A stretch of 52,910 nucleotides of DNA from Flavobacterium solisilvae (GTDB taxonomy: Bacteria > Bacteroidota > Bacteroidia > Flavobacteriales > Flavobacteriaceae). Of the stretch, positions 51,426 through 52,910 are shown one piece after another (the first letter of the stretch is position 1; each line of letters opens with the position of its first letter). The translations under genes were made by a program, and so were the position numbers. Where the stretch lies: the NCBI RefSeq assembly GCF_012911605.1, contig NZ_JAAMPT010000197.1:1-52910 (forward strand), given 5' to 3'. Below the pieces are notes generated by a model. It saw only the letters and a list, made by a program, of their open reading frames with translations. It searched no databases and had not been told where the DNA came from.

Positions 51426-52183
51426 TACACACCACTGTCAACCTTAGCAACAGATAATGGATTAAAAGCACCATTTTTCAACGGGTACATTGTTCCATTA
51501 ATTTGTTGATAAAATTCAACTCCCAAAGCCAAAAACAAAGGTTTTGTACTAGCAGCTGTAACCGCATTCACTTGGTTAATAACCGCTGTTGGGGTTGCAT
51601 CCCATGGCAAAATTGCCGTTTCAGAAGTAGCAACTACATACGTTTCAGCTTCAAAATCTACCTCGGCTCCGCCAGAGATAATCTTAAAGTGAGTAGTTCC
51701 ACTTGGTGCAGCAATCATATTCGAAGGAATAAACGAAGCAATATCAACTGTGATTTCTCCTGCAACTCGATCGATTGTTGCCACAAATGGTGCATACAAG
51801 CTAGTGCCTAGTTTACCACGAATATTGAATTCAAAACCAAATAACAATTCGGCTTCTCCATCAATAACGTTGCGCAAACCTCTATCACTCACTAAGTCAG
51901 CTTGGATAACTTTAACCATCGCTTGGGTTAAACGACTTACCATTCTACTATCCGCAGAATTCAATAGCAGTGGTCTCAAAGCAGTGCGCAAAAGCTTCCC
52001 AGCTTTTCCTGCTCTACCAAACTCAGAACCATTCTCACGAGTTCTTTGAAACGCAGGATCATTTGCAATTCTACTAGCGTCAATTCCGCCTTTTTCTCTT
52101 GCCAAATGGCCATCTTGAGTTTTATAAAAAGTAATATCCTCGATAGTACCTTTTAATTTAATTATGCCTTTCTGTCTAGCCAT
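51425..52183 (-). CDS. Unknown 252-residue protein, first gene of the compact operon
   Basis: The protein starts with a basic segment (MARQKGIIKLKGTIEDITFY) followed by a Gly/Arg-rich helical part (GSEFGRAGKAGKLLRTALRP, about 53-72). It continues into a beta-rich second half (EITVDIASFIPSNMI, HFKIISGGAEVDFEAE) and a final LFLALGVEFYQQINGTMYPL. There is no signal peptide. I cannot name a family. Composition and layout would fit a structural or DNA-coating protein. It leads an operon with DUF5675, a lipoprotein and two small membrane proteins. Confidence 0.7.
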   Translation of the reverse strand: MARQKGIIKLKGTIEDITFYKTQDGHLAREKGGIDASRIANDPAFQRTRENGSEFGRAGKAGKLLRTALRPLLLNSADSRMVSRLTQAMVKVIQADLVSDRGLRNVIDGEAELLFGFEFNIRGKLGTSLYAPFVATIDRVAGEITVDIASFIPSNMIAAPSGTTHFKIISGGAEVDFEAETYVVATSETAILPWDATPTAVINQVNAVTAASTKPLFLALGVEFYQQINGTMYPLKNGAFNPLSVAKVDSGV

Positions 52184-52317
52184 AATCTTTACATTTTTTG
52201 ATTAATACTCATTTTCACAACTCACTTTCATTTCGTTAATCGTTGCAACTAAATCCTGAATGATAAGGACAAAGTTTATAAAGCGTTTAGTAAAGTAAAA
52301 ATCAATATTGTACCATA

Positions 52318-52354
52318 TGTCCTAAAACGACATAAGTGTCCTAAATCAACATAA
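52318..52354. promoter_or_regulatory. Two direct repeats, TGTCCTAAAxCxACATAA
   Basis: TGTCCTAAAACGACATAA (52318-52335) and TGTCCTAAATCAACATAA (52337-52354) are 19 bp apart start to start. They lie between divergent genes (52183 minus, 52454 plus). They could be operators or recombination arm sites near attR. Confidence 0.55.
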
Positions 52355-52366
52355 AAAACCAGTAAA

Positions 52367-52462
52367 GAAGTATGAAAAATAATAACTAAATTGCGGAAAG
52401 AATTTCTGCACGTCAGAAGTTAGTCAAAGCCTAATCAAAGGTATGAATGAAGTATGAAAAAT
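52367..52462 (+). repeat. 14-base direct repeat around the last gene start
   Basis: GAAGTATGAAAAAT occurs at 52367-52380 and 52449-52462, the second copy spanning the start codon of the last gene. Its role is unknown. Confidence 0.4.
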
Positions 52463-52657
52463 GAAATACAGAGGGTTTGCATCTATCCAAAGGACATACA
52501 ACGCATAACAGGCAAGAGTTATCGTCAAAGTACTAGATTGATGCAAAAGATTAAAAATGGCCTCAATAAACTCGAAAATGAGTTTCTAACGATTGAAGAG
52601 TTCTGTACATATAGTGGCATAAAATATGAACAAGTAACTCACTTGATTTTTGGTTAA
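52454..52657 (+). CDS. Small HTH-like protein next to attR
   Basis: This 67-residue protein has two short helix-turn-helix-like halves: IQRITGKSYRQSTRLMQKI and then FLTIEEFCTYSGIKYEQV. It resembles small DNA-binding proteins common near ends of Bacteroidota elements, though I cannot name its family. As the last gene before attR it might regulate the divergent operon or assist excision. Confidence 0.65.
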   Translation: MKNEIQRVCIYPKDIQRITGKSYRQSTRLMQKIKNGLNKLENEFLTIEEFCTYSGIKYEQVTHLIFG

Positions 52658-52893
52658 ATTAAAAAACTATAGAAGAATTTTAATCAAAAAAAGCATAGCC
52701 AAATACTTGAACAACTTGTTCAATTTTTAGTAATGTTTATTGAATTTTAATTTGCTATATCATTGCAAATGAGTATATTTATAACTCACAAATGAAATGT
52801 AATTTTTACGATTAAAAAGGGGGTAAAATCGGTTACCCAAATAAAAATTCAATTGTAACGAGCTGTTATATAATACGTTGAAATAGGTAGTCA
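52658..52893. other. Short gene-free stretch before attR
   Basis: AT-rich sequence with no gene. It contains GGTTACC near 52844 and no copy of the GGGGCACAA repeats of the left end. Confidence 0.5.
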
Positions 52894-52910
52894 AATCCCT
52901 CTTTCTCCGC
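52894..52910 (+). repeat. attR: second copy of the tRNA-Ser 3' end
   Basis: This is an exact 17-base copy of 1-17. Upstream bases TCA (52891-52893) would also fit the T-loop sequence of tRNA-Ser, so the repeat is probably at least 20 bp. What precedes this copy is not tRNA-like, so the intact tRNA gene is at the left end. Confidence 0.8.

Noticed and set aside
1..52910. CRISPR arrays, rRNA genes, complete tRNA genes, transposases
   Set aside because: None seen; no regular spaced repeats, and only the 3' tail of a tRNA-Ser is present at each end.

Overview
The window looks like one complete integrated element from a member of the Bacteroidota, most likely a Flavobacterium-type Flavobacteriaceae. 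The evidence is AT-rich DNA, SusC/SusD and FecI/FecR pairs, an IntDOT-like integrase, an RteC-type regulator and several promoters of the Bacteroidota form TTG-N20-TAnnTTTG. The first 17 bases (1-17) recur exactly as the last 17 (52894-52910). They read as the 3' end of a tRNA-Ser gene, so the window appears to run from attL to attR of a ~52.9-kb tRNA-Ser island, with the integrase next to the tRNA end. No relaxase, coupling protein or type IV secretion gene is visible, so it is probably not self-transmissible.

Layout. (1) 1-1560: attL, arm-like repeats, integrase. (2) 1590-4217: AraC-type regulator, MauE/DoxX-like membrane protein and a small exported cysteine peptide. (3) 4274-13715: an import and degradation locus on the minus strand (FecR, SusC, SusD, S9 peptidase) with a divergent ECF sigma gene, followed by a truncated second integrase (13740-14186) that suggests nested islands. 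(4) 14302-16511: a tightly overlapping trio of sigma-like protein, unknown protein and ImmA/IrrE protease, plus a membrane protein. (5) 16930-18600: a HipBA module with operators over its promoter. (6) 18600-26281: element control and replication genes (RteC, a lipoprotein, TPR-HTH regulator, excisionase-like HTH, replication-organiser-like protein, DnaC-like ATPase), rich in dispersed small repeats. (7) 26343-47299: a ~21-kb copper and divalent-metal resistance region with a CusA-TolC fusion, CusB, two P-type ATPases, HMA and DUF3347 proteins, a metal-sensor AraC regulator, a MerC fusion and a multicopper oxidase fused to a barrel. (8) 47300-48890: about 1.6 kb without genes, holding an array of long hairpins whose stems vary with compensating changes. 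(9) 48895-52657: small genes, including a compact five-gene minus-strand operon of unknown function with lysis-like traits, then a small HTH gene and attR.

The least explained parts are the hairpin array at 47511-48755, the compact operon at 50155-52183, and a shared promoter architecture. In that architecture an ATTCGGGAAT box lies exactly 15 bp upstream of the -33 TTG, with a 20-bp spacer to the -7 element, at three separate promoters (AraC gene, rteC, lipoprotein). This suggests a small regulon inside the island. All functional calls come from reading the sequence; no database search was run.
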